Shown here: piece by piece, positions 53,691-61,945 of the stretch
How the letters are laid out: every line of letters starts with the position of its first letter
Position numbering within the stretch: the stretch's first letter is position 1
Assembly (NCBI GenBank): GCA_024762925.1
Contig: JANTGM010000018.1
Coordinates: 17,495-81,494 of the forward strand
Source of the DNA: Kofleriaceae bacterium
GTDB lineage: Bacteria > Myxococcota_A > Polyangia > Haliangiales > Haliangiaceae
Direction of reading: 5' to 3'
DNA length: 64,000 nt
Position numbers and translations under genes: made by a program
Notes under the pieces: model-generated
What the model saw: only the letters and a program-made list of their open reading frames with translations
Told to the model about the DNA's origin: nothing
Databases searched by the model: none

Positions 53691-54554
53691 CTATTCTTGG
53701 TGATACACAAAGACAGCCGTCTCGGCGATAAGTTCTACCCTCGGCCCTCCTCCTCCGATATCCACTTCGATGCCGCGGATGATCCTCGGCACCTCGCCGG
53801 CATCGACTTCTTCGTTCGACTCGTATGCGAAGTCATCTAAGCTCACAAAGCCACGCTGCTTCGCTTGAATGAACAACGTGAAAGATGCCTCTCTCGGCAC
53901 GAAGGCCGAGATTCTTCCTCCCTCCTCCTGGCCCGCTGTTGACACAAAGTAGTCGGCGGAAACTTCATTCATCGATAGATTGATTTCCCTCGCGATGAGG
54001 CTCCCACCTCCCGAAAGCCCTGCATTGAGTGTGTTGGTCGCTGTGACATCCACAGACTGCGTGCTTTGGACGCTCACGCTTGGCGCGTCGATGCGCAGCT
54101 CGCCAGTGCACTCTTCAAACTCCGAAAACCCGTCGCTTTTTATGTCCAACGTCCCATCGAGGTCTCGGGCGATAACACCACTTCCCTCGACACTCATCAC
54201 GACGCTCATTCCGGAGGAAACTTCGAAGCTCGCGCTGCGCACCGTCACAAATTCATCGTTTCCCGACAGCGAGTAACTCAGAACTCTTCCGAACTCACTC
54301 AAGACTACCGCAATGCCAGTCTCGCCGGCTGACTCATCGCTCCAACGAACCGTATCGACCTCGGCTTGCACGCGGTTTGCCCCGCCAACAAGAGTTACAT
54401 CGTCCCGAACGAAGACGTTCAACGCCTGAAACGAATCTATCCCGTCTGCGTCATGCTCGGCGCTCAGAATTTCTCTGGACTCTTCGACGCCTATTGTGAG
54501 CCCACAGCCCCCAGAGAACATGAGAAGAAACGGCCAAATGAGATGTTTTGACAT
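53691..54554 (-). CDS. DUF2807-like envelope lipoprotein
   Basis: 287 residues. The leader MSKHLIWPFLLMFSGGC ends with a lipobox-type cysteine. The mature protein is beta-helical or beta-stack-like (SSGMSVVMSVEGSGVIARDL, DGTLDIKSDGFSEFEECTGE, NAGLSGGGSLIAREINLSMN), resembling the GIN/DUF2807 domain. It ends with an acidic, Gly-rich segment (EVDIGGGGPRVELIAETAVF). Attached to the outer membrane by lipid; function unknown. Its start follows the upstream gene's stop by 3 bp, so the two are an operon. Confidence 0.78.
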   Translation of the reverse strand: MSKHLIWPFLLMFSGGCGLTIGVEESREILSAEHDADGIDSFQALNVFVRDDVTLVGGANRVQAEVDTVRWSDESAGETGIAVVLSEFGRVLSYSLSGNDEFVTVRSASFEVSSGMSVVMSVEGSGVIARDLDGTLDIKSDGFSEFEECTGELRIDAPSVSVQSTQSVDVTATNTLNAGLSGGGSLIAREINLSMNEVSADYFVSTAGQEEGGRISAFVPREASFTLFIQAKQRGFVSLDDFAYESNEEVDAGEVPRIIRGIEVDIGGGGPRVELIAETAVFVYHQE

Positions 54555-54557
54555 TGG

Positions 54558-55199
54558 CTACAGGGCTCTTGGGTTGAATCCAACAAACAACATGAAGGGC
54601 ATGGAAAGCGTAGCGCTACCGGACGGGAGTACTGCTGAACCCATCTGAAAGTCACTTAGATGCTGCTGATACCGAAGAGAAACCGATAGGCCGATGCATA
54701 CCCCCTGGAACACTGCAGTGCTCGAGTCTGTTCCGTCTGGCTTACAAGCGATGAATCTCGCACCGGCTTCAGCACCAAGCGCTACGCCCGTGCTATCAGC
54801 AAGTCCAGCTCCTGTGCGCCGCTGAATGGGAAGCCGCACCAAGCCAAAGAGCTGCACGATACCTTCCTGGTCAGAGTTTTTCTCAATATGCGCACCGATC
54901 GCTGGCGCAAACGACATCGCGTTCCGAACACCTCCCGCGACTTCAGCCTTGCCAAAGTCGACATGTAGCGATGTATCAACAAACTCCGTCAAGAGGGAGA
55001 CGCCAACACTGGGCTCTAACAAATACGAGCCATCGGGCGCCTTTGCGCTCGCCAGTCCTCCGCTCAATGCGCCGATCGCCGACGCCTCATTCGGAGACGC
55101 TCCCACGACGCCTGCACCGAGAACAGCGCTTGTCCCGAGAACAAGCATGCTGAGACCAAGGGTAGAGCCCTTGGCAGGCACATGCATCGGGGGCGACAT
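54558..55199 (-). CDS. Secreted beta-rich protein of unknown function
   Basis: 213 residues from ATG 55199; the frame is open to 55262. The N-terminus MSPPMHVPAKGSTLGLSMLV with an ensuing VLGAGVVGAS forms a long signal peptide. The mature protein has strands with Gly/Ala (FAPAIGAHIEKNSDQEGIVQ, GLADSTGVALGAEAGARFIA), two cysteines (FIACKPDG, GVCIGLSVSL), and the terminal motif PFMLFVGFNPRAL. It resembles an outer-membrane or periplasmic beta-barrel-like protein. It precedes the DUF2807-like lipoprotein gene by 3 bp in the same operon. Confidence 0.7.
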   Translation of the reverse strand: MSPPMHVPAKGSTLGLSMLVLGTSAVLGAGVVGASPNEASAIGALSGGLASAKAPDGSYLLEPSVGVSLLTEFVDTSLHVDFGKAEVAGGVRNAMSFAPAIGAHIEKNSDQEGIVQLFGLVRLPIQRRTGAGLADSTGVALGAEAGARFIACKPDGTDSSTAVFQGVCIGLSVSLRYQQHLSDFQMGSAVLPSGSATLSMPFMLFVGFNPRAL

Positions 55200-55464
55200 T
55201 TTCACAGCATACCTTGGTTTGTGCGCAAGCCACGGGTCAAGTCCTGGCAAAAAGCAGCACAATGGTGCTTGTAGAGTGAATCCGTGAGGGTCTGCGACTG
55301 AGCTATTCCAGTTCCCCTCCTAACGCGAACGTGGTCAATTTCTTCTGCGTCAACGGCATGGGAGTTTCCCCGATGCGTTTTCGAATAGGCCGATCATGGA
55401 GTGCGCGAAGCGTCGCGAGCCCTCATCTTGATCTACTTCGGCCATCACGACCTAAGAGCTATTC

Positions 55465-56427
55465 CTATCTGGCAAGTCGCATGACCGTTCCACCCTCTGT
55501 CGTCCAAAAATAGGCTTCGTCAGTAATGACAAGCCCCATCGGCTCGACTTGCCCACTAGCGATCGTTTCTATCGTTCCATCGCTCGTTCGTCGCGCAATT
55601 GTACCCGCGTATTCATTGGTCCAATACACATCGCCGTCATAGACCTTGATCTGATGTGCTCCCGCCTGATCTGCCACAAGCGTCTCTGATATTCCTCCGG
55701 CAAGGGAAACGCGCATCACTCCACCTGAATCCTGATGATGGTTGACCCAGTAGACATACCCCCCATCGACCGTGAGCCCCCAGGGCCCGCGCTCGTCAGT
55801 TGCGGCCAACAAGGTGCTCTGCCCACCCGACGTTGGCATCGCGCGTACTTCGCCGATCGAGTAGGCCGTCCAAACGAGCATTCCATCGTGCACAACCAGG
55901 TTGCCAGCATTTCCGAGGGCTCCGAGTTCTTCGGTCGCCCCATCGGGCAAGGCGAGCCGCCGAACTGTTGGTGTGAGAGGGTCATTGCTGCTCCAATACA
56001 GATGTGTGTCGTCAACAGCTACATCGAAGCAAGGGCTCGTGACCATCTCCGTGCTAGTGCCTGTAGCGGTGGAAACGCGACGAATCAAGCCACTCGCCTG
56101 ATCGCACACGTAGAGAAACCCGCCGCCAAGTGTGAGGCCATAAACTACTACCCCTTCTTCAGGTGGCAAGAGCACAGTCGACTCTCCGCCCGCAACTGGT
56201 ACTTTGTAGACGGCTCCGTTGCTGAAATCCGACCAGTACACGTCAGAGCCATCAGAAGCGATTCGATAGGGATGGCCTCCGGTTCCTATGAGTTGCGGAG
56301 TTGATGGGGCCGCATCTGCCGAAACTCCTGCATCAATAGGCTCGGCGACACCGCTATCACCTTGGCCATCAAATCCAATTCGGCCACACCCCAACATAGC
56401 AATCGCGAAGACGACTCGCTTGCTCAC
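55465..56427 (-). CDS. Beta-propeller lipoprotein (DUF5050-like)
   Basis: 320 residues from GTG 56427. The leader VSKRVVFAIAMLGC with a lipobox cysteine (LGCG) is followed by the linker GDSGVAEPIDAGVSADAAP. The rest is a repeat of about 45-residue blades in the form 'DG..VYW.....G.V.RV...GG...TL': DGSDVYWSDFSNGAVYKVPV, VDGGYVYWVNHHQDSGGVMR, YDGDVYWTNEYAGTIARRTS and ITDEAYFWTTEGGTVMRLAR. It is a six- or seven-bladed propeller on the cell surface; no enzyme motif is visible. Third gene of an operon of three secreted proteins (56932, 56462, 55465). Confidence 0.85.
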   Translation of the reverse strand: MSKRVVFAIAMLGCGRIGFDGQGDSGVAEPIDAGVSADAAPSTPQLIGTGGHPYRIASDGSDVYWSDFSNGAVYKVPVAGGESTVLLPPEEGVVVYGLTLGGGFLYVCDQASGLIRRVSTATGTSTEMVTSPCFDVAVDDTHLYWSSNDPLTPTVRRLALPDGATEELGALGNAGNLVVHDGMLVWTAYSIGEVRAMPTSGGQSTLLAATDERGPWGLTVDGGYVYWVNHHQDSGGVMRVSLAGGISETLVADQAGAHQIKVYDGDVYWTNEYAGTIARRTSDGTIETIASGQVEPMGLVITDEAYFWTTEGGTVMRLAR

Positions 56428-56461
56428 ACGAAACGAGCCCGCTGAGACGCTGCGAGCGCAT

Positions 56462-56932
56462 TTAAGGGACAACGGTAACCACAGCTGAATTCACCTGACC
56501 ATTGAAGTTGGCCGTGACGGTCGCGGTCCCCACAGCTTGCGGCCTAGCGACGCCTCGAAAATCGACGAAAACTGTTGCAGTGCTCGAACTCGTCCAAATC
56601 ACTAAGGCATTCTCCTCGATCTGCGTGCCATCTGAATAGGTCGCCGTAACAACGAACGTATGAGTCTCGGCGAGTGTGAGTTGGAGGTCGGGGCCAATGT
56701 CAATGGACTCGATTTCCCCCATTCGAACCGTGGCGTCGGGACCGACGCCTGCATCTGGAATGGTGCTTGGATCGGGATTCAGCTCGCAAATACGGATTGA
56801 TGAACACGTTTGCCCAGGAGGGCAGAAGTTGTCAGGTCCACACTCCAAGTCAGTTGGGTATGTCGGATCAAAGCAACCGGGAAGGGCGACAGAGCCTGCG
56901 AGACAGACTAAGAATAATACCAAGTGTTGCAT
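56462..56932 (-). CDS. Lipoprotein with BIG2-like domain
   Basis: 156 residues from ATG 56932. The leader MQHLVLFLVCLAGSVALPGC ends in a lipobox. Cysteine-rich residues (DLECGPDNFCPPGQTCSSIR) precede an Asp-rich linker and an immunoglobulin-like BIG2 domain (FVVTATYSDGTQIEENALVI, TVFVDFRGVARPQAVGTATV), ending in VVTVVP. It overlaps the stop of the TPR gene by one base (TAATG), and the next gene's frame begins only 34 bp downstream of its stop. It is therefore the central gene of a tightly packed operon. Confidence 0.83.
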   Translation of the reverse strand: MQHLVLFLVCLAGSVALPGCFDPTYPTDLECGPDNFCPPGQTCSSIRICELNPDPSTIPDAGVGPDATVRMGEIESIDIGPDLQLTLAETHTFVVTATYSDGTQIEENALVIWTSSSTATVFVDFRGVARPQAVGTATVTANFNGQVNSAVVTVVP

Positions 56933-57843
56933 TAGAATGTCTCCATCCATGAGATTGACATGCCTTCGCTACTGACCACGGGTAGAATACGAGAAGTTCG
57001 TTGTTCCTTCGCACCTGCGCGCTTCGCGCCCATATAATACAGTACACCACCGCCAACGATTCCAACTGCACCCACCACCGAGAACACCAGAGCGCGTGTT
57101 TCTGCTGCCTCCCCGTCGTCGATGAGAATACGGTCTTCATCAGTCCAGGCACCTTCGTGATTGCTCAATTCGTCACTTGCGGACGAAGCGTCCAGCCCAA
57201 ATTTAACTCCGAAGCCGACTGCAAGAGCGCCTGCAACAGCAGTCCCAATGCCCGCATAGCGCAGGGTGCGTCCCTCATCCGATGCTCTGACCTTAACCTT
57301 AGGCTCTGGCACCTTCACAACCACGGGTTCTGGCTCTTCCTCAACCGGTGGCTCCACCTCATCAAGGGGAGGTTCGGGAACTTCTTCTCCGAAGTATTCT
57401 GATGGATCGATGTCGGCTTCACCTTCAACGTCGTCACCCCTCTCAGCGCCATTCAGGGTCTCTGCTCGCTCCTTGGCGGCTTCACTGTTGCTCCCAGAAG
57501 GTTCGAGTTCCAAATAGCGCCTGTAGCCTCGTAATGCCCAGCGCTTTTCTCCTCGGGCCTCGTAGATCGCTGCCAATCGAAACAGCAGCGCCGGCTCCTC
57601 ACTGAGTTTGTAGGCCTCGAGGTACGCTTGGGCGGCGACCTTGTATCGGGCCATGCCACGGTCGCGAGTCTTGGGCTTCTTGGAAAAGCGGTCGCCCAGC
57701 TTTGCGGCTCTCTGTGCTTTCTTGAGCAGCACAACAACCTTCTTGCGATCCTTCTTGCTCAGCTCGCCGGCAAACGCAGAAGACGTTGCAGAGACAGCAA
57801 AGAGCACCACGATCGAAAGGAGTCGTCTCGCATTCACCGCCAT
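56932..57843 (-). CDS. Secreted TPR-type protein with C-terminal membrane helices
   Basis: 303 residues. The signal peptide MAVNARRLLSIVVLFAVSAT, then SSAFAG, leads to charged helices (KKDRKKVVVLLKKAQRAAKL), TPR-like repeats (YLEAYKLSEEPALLFRLAAI, ALRGYRRYLELEPSGSNSEA), a Pro/Glu linker (EPPLDEVEPPVEEEPEPVVV), a helix (YAGIGTAVAGALAVGFGVKF) and a second helix (FSVVGAVGIVGGGVLYYMGA). The design is the same as in the 36408 product. It is the first gene of a three-gene secreted-protein operon. Partners of this type of protein often include kinases, which are not adjacent here. Confidence 0.83.
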   Translation of the reverse strand: MAVNARRLLSIVVLFAVSATSSAFAGELSKKDRKKVVVLLKKAQRAAKLGDRFSKKPKTRDRGMARYKVAAQAYLEAYKLSEEPALLFRLAAIYEARGEKRWALRGYRRYLELEPSGSNSEAAKERAETLNGAERGDDVEGEADIDPSEYFGEEVPEPPLDEVEPPVEEEPEPVVVKVPEPKVKVRASDEGRTLRYAGIGTAVAGALAVGFGVKFGLDASSASDELSNHEGAWTDEDRILIDDGEAAETRALVFSVVGAVGIVGGGVLYYMGAKRAGAKEQRTSRILPVVSSEGMSISWMETF

Positions 57844-57931
57844 ACCTCTAACTATAGCGGTCGTTGCGATGTCGCCGAGGAGAATTGTGCCCTAATCCCG
57901 CAGAGCCCCGGCAAAATTCGCCAAGGGAATT

Positions 57932-58507
57932 CTAGAGTTCATCAATTGGCACTTCGCAAGTATCTCGAAGCTTGCATTCCGCGCACGGACGACCAGTCCA
58001 AATCACGTTGAACATTTCTTGAAGTTCATCAATGAGATTGTCGTCGTGGGTTGTGAAGCCGAGTTCAAAATTGCGCCGCCCCACTCCCTTTGCGCCAAGG
58101 CCTGCACCCGTCCAATTTGCGCTGCCCACATACGCAAACTCCGCATCGACGATAACGGTCTTTAGATGCGTGCGAGGACACATGCGAAGTTCCATGCCGC
58201 CTTCGACTAGCGTTGGAAAACTGTCAAAGCGATTTCGAAAGGGACGTGACGGCAAGGACGCATGCAAGATACGGATGTCGACTCCTTTCAATGCGAGGCG
58301 CTCAAAGTCTTCTAGGACCGAGTGATATCGCCCGCCGCGTACACGTCGACCAGTTTCTACCATGAGCTCTTTGAGATTGGCCGTCGCGATCCAGACAGAG
58401 CGTTCGGCCGCAAGCACCGCACGCACAACCACCTCGTAGTGAGCGCGACCACCAACAAGCGAGATGGGCGAGTTGTCCAGGTCGCGCGTGAAATCCATCA
58501 AGCCCAT
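57932..58507 (-). CDS. Phospholipase-D-like domain protein (single HKD)
   Basis: 191 residues from ATG 58507 (the frame is open to 58648). A single HxK(x4)D(x6)GSxN motif is present: THLKTVIVDAEFAYVGSANW, followed by TGAGLG, the active-site pattern of the PLD family. One motif means that activity would need a dimer, as in Nuc-type endonucleases. The rest (NSPISLVGGRAHYEVVVRAV, VWIATANLKELMVET) is a standard first half. The C-terminus carries a cysteine group (GRPCAECKLRDTC) that may bind zinc. It is cytoplasmic, with no signal peptide. It lies upstream of and divergent from the Cys-rich lipoprotein gene at 58634. Confidence 0.87.
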   Translation of the reverse strand: MGLMDFTRDLDNSPISLVGGRAHYEVVVRAVLAAERSVWIATANLKELMVETGRRVRGGRYHSVLEDFERLALKGVDIRILHASLPSRPFRNRFDSFPTLVEGGMELRMCPRTHLKTVIVDAEFAYVGSANWTGAGLGAKGVGRRNFELGFTTHDDNLIDELQEMFNVIWTGRPCAECKLRDTCEVPIDEL

Positions 58508-58633
58508 GTTAGCAACTTCTTCGCAGAGGCGAGACCGCAAGCATTGCCTCGAAGAACGAGAAGCCGAGATTGTTAGGGGCTGTGATGATGAATTCTTCTG
58601 ACCTACCGCCGCGCTCTCTACGATTGCGACTCC

Positions 58634-59263
58634 ATGCAACGCTCGCATCTTGTCCTTGGCCTTGGCCTCTTCCTATCGCTCATGTGTGCATGCGATGGCG
58701 ATGACCCAAGCGGCGATTATGGCCCACACTTCGATGCGCAACGCGCTAGCGATGGTGGTACACACGGTTGCCTACTTCAAACAAAGCATCACCTGAGCTG
58801 CAATCCCGTTACGCAAGCGGGCTGTGAGTTTGGTGAGAAGTGCGCACTTCTCATCGAGTCGGAAGAGCCATACTTGAGCCGCACAGCGTGCGTTCCAGAA
58901 GGTGAGGCGTTACCCGGCGGCGCATGCAACCGAGGCCCCGCTGGCGCCTGCACAGGATTCGACAACTGCATCGCAGGATTTCACTGCTTGGAGAACACCT
59001 GTACCCGCATTTGCGATCTTGGCCCTCCTGATTCATGTCGCGAAGGTTTTGAGCCATTTGGCACAGGTGCATATTGCACGACCTTTGAGCGCGCCTTCTA
59101 CGATGCCATCGGCGTTTGCGTCAATGCTTGCAACCCGGCAAACGATCAAGTCACCGACGCGGGCACATCAACAAACACCGACTGCGAGCTAGGCGAAGCT
59201 TGCGTTGTCAATTCGACGCTCGAAGCTGCAGTCTGTCTACCTCCAGATGCGACCGGTCTATAG
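58634..59263 (+). CDS. Cys-rich lipoprotein
   Basis: 209 residues. The leader MQRSHLVLGLGLFLSLMCAC contains two candidate lipobox cysteines (MCAC). About 19 mature cysteines fall in blocks such as HLSCNPVTQAGCEFGEKCAL, AGFHCLENTCTRICDLGPPD and GVCVNACNPANDQVTDAGTS, with a GEACVVNSTLEAAVC end. The disulfide-rich scaffold is of the kind shared by many small lipoproteins in this window. No enzymatic motif is visible. It converges on the metalloprotease gene, 18 bp away. Confidence 0.82.
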   Translation: MQRSHLVLGLGLFLSLMCACDGDDPSGDYGPHFDAQRASDGGTHGCLLQTKHHLSCNPVTQAGCEFGEKCALLIESEEPYLSRTACVPEGEALPGGACNRGPAGACTGFDNCIAGFHCLENTCTRICDLGPPDSCREGFEPFGTGAYCTTFERAFYDAIGVCVNACNPANDQVTDAGTSTNTDCELGEACVVNSTLEAAVCLPPDATGL

Positions 59264-59281
59264 GGCGAGACAGCTGGACCG

Positions 59282-60838
59282 CTAGGCCACAGCGCGACGT
59301 CGCCGATACATCCAGAGCCCAAACAGCGCGAGGATTGGCCATGTGCCCTTGGGCGTCTGCCCCGAATTGCAGCCACAGCCGCCGCTGCTCTCGGCAACTT
59401 CGCATCGTCCATCCGACGTGCAGCGTTGCGCACTATCGTTGCAATCGAAATCCTCGCGGCAATCCAACGTGCAAAGACTGTCGGAACCACAGTACTGGCC
59501 GTTGTCACAATCGATCGTGTCAACGCAACTACCTTCGACAGGCCCAGCATCGGGTCGCCTGGAGGAGTCATCCTTGAAGCACACCCTCACCGGCATGGCG
59601 CCAGCGCTGGCGTCATTGCAGGCAAAGCGATCCGGGCAATCGTTGTCAACTTCGCAAAATCGTGAGCAGTAGCCCGCTGAGAGATTTGCAACGGTGAAAA
59701 GACAGAAGTTTTCGCAATCAATCTTGTTGTAGTTGCAGTCTGCACCAATTGGGTCAGCTTGTGGTGTGCAAAGCGTGCCTCGCTCATACGACTCACAAAG
59801 GTCACCCTCAGCACAATCCCCAACTCCTGAGCATTCATCGCCGGTCGTTGGGTAAAGCTCGCAAAGCCCAAGCTTGTCATCCGCGGAAAGTGGTCGCTGT
59901 GATTGCCACGGTGTCCACGAAAAGTACATCGTGTCCAAGGCACTCTGCGTGTGGCTAAGGCCGGAGAAGTGTCCCAGCTCATGGGTGAGAACACCTTGCA
60001 CGTCTTGAATTGCCGTACCAACACTCAAGGGACCGTTCGCCCAAGTAAAGCCCTCTCCGTTAAACGCGACGTCTGCTGTTGGTGTCTCGCCCGGCGCGAA
60101 GAAGAGCGATGTCGCGCCCGCAGCTTCTTCTCCGTAGATCCAATCCGACTCAATCCATAGCACGACGTTGGTATCGTCAACGGCCATACCGAGAGATGTT
60201 TCACCGGAGTAGGAATAGGACAGACTCGAGCATGGCACGTCTTGCCAGGTGGAGAAGGCAGCAAAGATCGCGTCCTTCGCCTCCTGCAAACTCAAGTCAT
60301 CGCTACCCACTTCGCTGATCGAGTAGGCGACAGGGATTTGCTCTGGTTGCCAGAGCATGCCGTTGTGGGTGAAGTGGACAAGCTCGGCGTCATCGGCGGC
60401 GTCATCGTGATGGGACGGTTGGTAGCGCACGCTCCGAGCACTCACAACGGCCGGCCATACGCCCTGTTTCCAGCCATAGACGCGATATCGACCCGCTGCG
60501 GCTTCACGGAGAAAGAAACGCGCGCGCTGTCCAACCTCGTACTCAGGCATGCCAACGATGACATGCCACATGCCATCCAAGTTGCCTCCGGGCTGCACGA
60601 TCTGCACGGATTCTGACGGTTCACCTTTCGTCGTTCTCTCCACCGCAATCGAGACGATGGTCTCTAGGCCCGTATGAGAAGAGTTCCATTGCGTGTGAAT
60701 CGATGACACCTGTCCTTCGACCACACGGCTCGCCCCTTCTTCCAGTGCCTCCTGATCGAAGCGCTGCACAACGGAAGCCTGGGCGATGCCCATAGAAAAA
60801 CTCGCAGCGACCAAGCTAAAAATCCCTGCAAGCAGCAT
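59282..60838 (-). CDS. MYXO-CTERM metalloprotease (matrixin-like)
   Basis: 518 residues from ATG 60838. The signal peptide is MLLAGIFSLVAASFSMGIAQ. The zinc site HELGHFSGLSH (HExxHxxGxxH) at about 287 with a downstream Met-turn-like LDTMYFSW places it with metzincins such as matrixins or astacin-like proteases. A Cys-rich region (CSGVGDCAEGDLCESYERGT, CEVDNDCPDRFACNDASAGA) follows. The tail GGCGCNSGQTPKGTWPILAL, then a membrane helix and RRRRAVA, is a MYXO-CTERM-type sorting signal, processed in related bacteria by a rhombosortase-like protease with lipid attachment at the Cys. A repeat element (60844-60955) sits 5 bp upstream and contains in-frame ATG codons. Confidence 0.9.
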   Translation of the reverse strand: MLLAGIFSLVAASFSMGIAQASVVQRFDQEALEEGASRVVEGQVSSIHTQWNSSHTGLETIVSIAVERTTKGEPSESVQIVQPGGNLDGMWHVIVGMPEYEVGQRARFFLREAAAGRYRVYGWKQGVWPAVVSARSVRYQPSHHDDAADDAELVHFTHNGMLWQPEQIPVAYSISEVGSDDLSLQEAKDAIFAAFSTWQDVPCSSLSYSYSGETSLGMAVDDTNVVLWIESDWIYGEEAAGATSLFFAPGETPTADVAFNGEGFTWANGPLSVGTAIQDVQGVLTHELGHFSGLSHTQSALDTMYFSWTPWQSQRPLSADDKLGLCELYPTTGDECSGVGDCAEGDLCESYERGTLCTPQADPIGADCNYNKIDCENFCLFTVANLSAGYCSRFCEVDNDCPDRFACNDASAGAMPVRVCFKDDSSRRPDAGPVEGSCVDTIDCDNGQYCGSDSLCTLDCREDFDCNDSAQRCTSDGRCEVAESSGGCGCNSGQTPKGTWPILALFGLWMYRRRRAVA

Positions 60839-60843
60839 ATTCA

Positions 60844-60955
60844 CTAGTGCGCGATCCATGGACATTGATTCGTGATGGCGAAGTCAGCTCGCTTGCTGAA
60901 GGCGTGCAGAGGGCGAAGAACTGAGCGCGAGCAAGAGTTTTGAATCCGACACTAG
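60844..60955 (+). mobile_element. CTAG-ended element, internally deleted copy (112 bp)
   Basis: Begins CTAGTGCGCGATCCATGGAC and ends GAATCCGACACTAG, but lacks the usual central palindrome and about 70 bp of interior. It separates two MYXO-CTERM genes. Its right CTAG gives the stop of the 60952 gene. On the minus strand, ATGTCCATGGATCGCGCACT in the left arm is in frame with the metalloprotease start at 60838, so translation of that gene could begin in the element. Confidence 0.85.
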
Positions 60956-61830
60956 GCTTGGCGGCGGCGGCGAACTAGGAGGAGCATCATGAAGATCCCT
61001 GCGAGCATACCAAGCGGCGTGCCACCGCTGGTATTGCAGCCACCACTGTCACTCGACTTGGGCTCAACGCAACGACCGACTTCGTCACACGCAAGATCAC
61101 CGCTGCAATCAATATCGACCCGGCAATCAAACGTGCAAAGAGAATCATCACCACAATAGCTCCCGTTTGTGCAGTCGCTGTTTAGCTCGCAAGTATCGTC
61201 GGTTGTCGCTCCGGCATCGTGATCACCGGGTACGCCAGCATCGGGAGAACTCGGGCCAGCGTCTGCAGCCGGGGCACCACCCTGCTCTGTTGCATTGACA
61301 CGAATTACCCAATCCCCTACGAGCCCAAGCAGATTTGATTGAATCCATCCAACCCCATCTGCCTCAATGAAGTTTCTCGTCCCTGCTATTGACCCATCAT
61401 CATCACGTGCAATGGATGGTAGCCCCGCGTGTTGAAATGCGATGCCAACTCGAAAGTCACCAGTAACAACAATGTTTTCTGCTGCGAGACTGATTTCGCT
61501 AAGTGCGTTGTCGGCGCCGGTCACTTGATAGTCAGCGGTGAAGAGCACAGCTCCAGGATTAGCGTCAGCGCTGTCTGCATAGATATTGAGCGTGACAGTT
61601 TGCGTTGATGTCGCGCCGCCAAAGAGAAACTGCACATTGTCCAGTTGCCAAGGGTTGCCAGAAGGAGGCGAGAGCTTGACCGCGACCTTCTCCCCGACAA
61701 CGAAGCCCGCTTGGAAACCGGCCGCCATGCCATCTTGGAAACCATCATTTTGTAACGTCTCGGCGTTAGTGGTCACCACCGTTCCGAGAATTGCGGCTAG
61801 CGCAACAAGCGTCGTTATTCGTGCACTCAT
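60952..61830 (-). CDS. MYXO-CTERM secreted protein with Cys-rich region
   Basis: 292 residues from ATG 61830 (ATG 61839 is an alternative). The signal peptide MSARITTLVALAAILGTVVT leads to a beta-sandwich domain (VGEKVAVKLSPPSGNPWQLD, QTVTLNIYADSADANPGAVL). An Asp/Ala/Gly linker (GPSSPDAGVPGDHDAGATTD) follows, then two Cys repeats (CELNSDCTNGSYCGDDSLC, CRVDIDCSGDLACDEVGRC), and the tail GGCNTSGGTPLGMLAGIFMM with RRRRQA, a MYXO-CTERM signal. Its TAG stop is the terminal CTAG of the adjacent repeat element. It is the upstream gene of the metalloprotease and the two could share a transcript through the element. Confidence 0.87.
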   Translation of the reverse strand: MSARITTLVALAAILGTVVTTNAETLQNDGFQDGMAAGFQAGFVVGEKVAVKLSPPSGNPWQLDNVQFLFGGATSTQTVTLNIYADSADANPGAVLFTADYQVTGADNALSEISLAAENIVVTGDFRVGIAFQHAGLPSIARDDDGSIAGTRNFIEADGVGWIQSNLLGLVGDWVIRVNATEQGGAPAADAGPSSPDAGVPGDHDAGATTDDTCELNSDCTNGSYCGDDSLCTFDCRVDIDCSGDLACDEVGRCVEPKSSDSGGCNTSGGTPLGMLAGIFMMLLLVRRRRQA

Positions 61831-61945
61831 GCCCAGCATGATACGGGCAAAGGCTCAAAGGACAAAGGGCAGTGCTCGTTACCAGAGAGTCTGCACCGAC
61901 CACCTTCCGTTTGCCTTCGCCTTACAGGCGGTGGATGATGCATGT

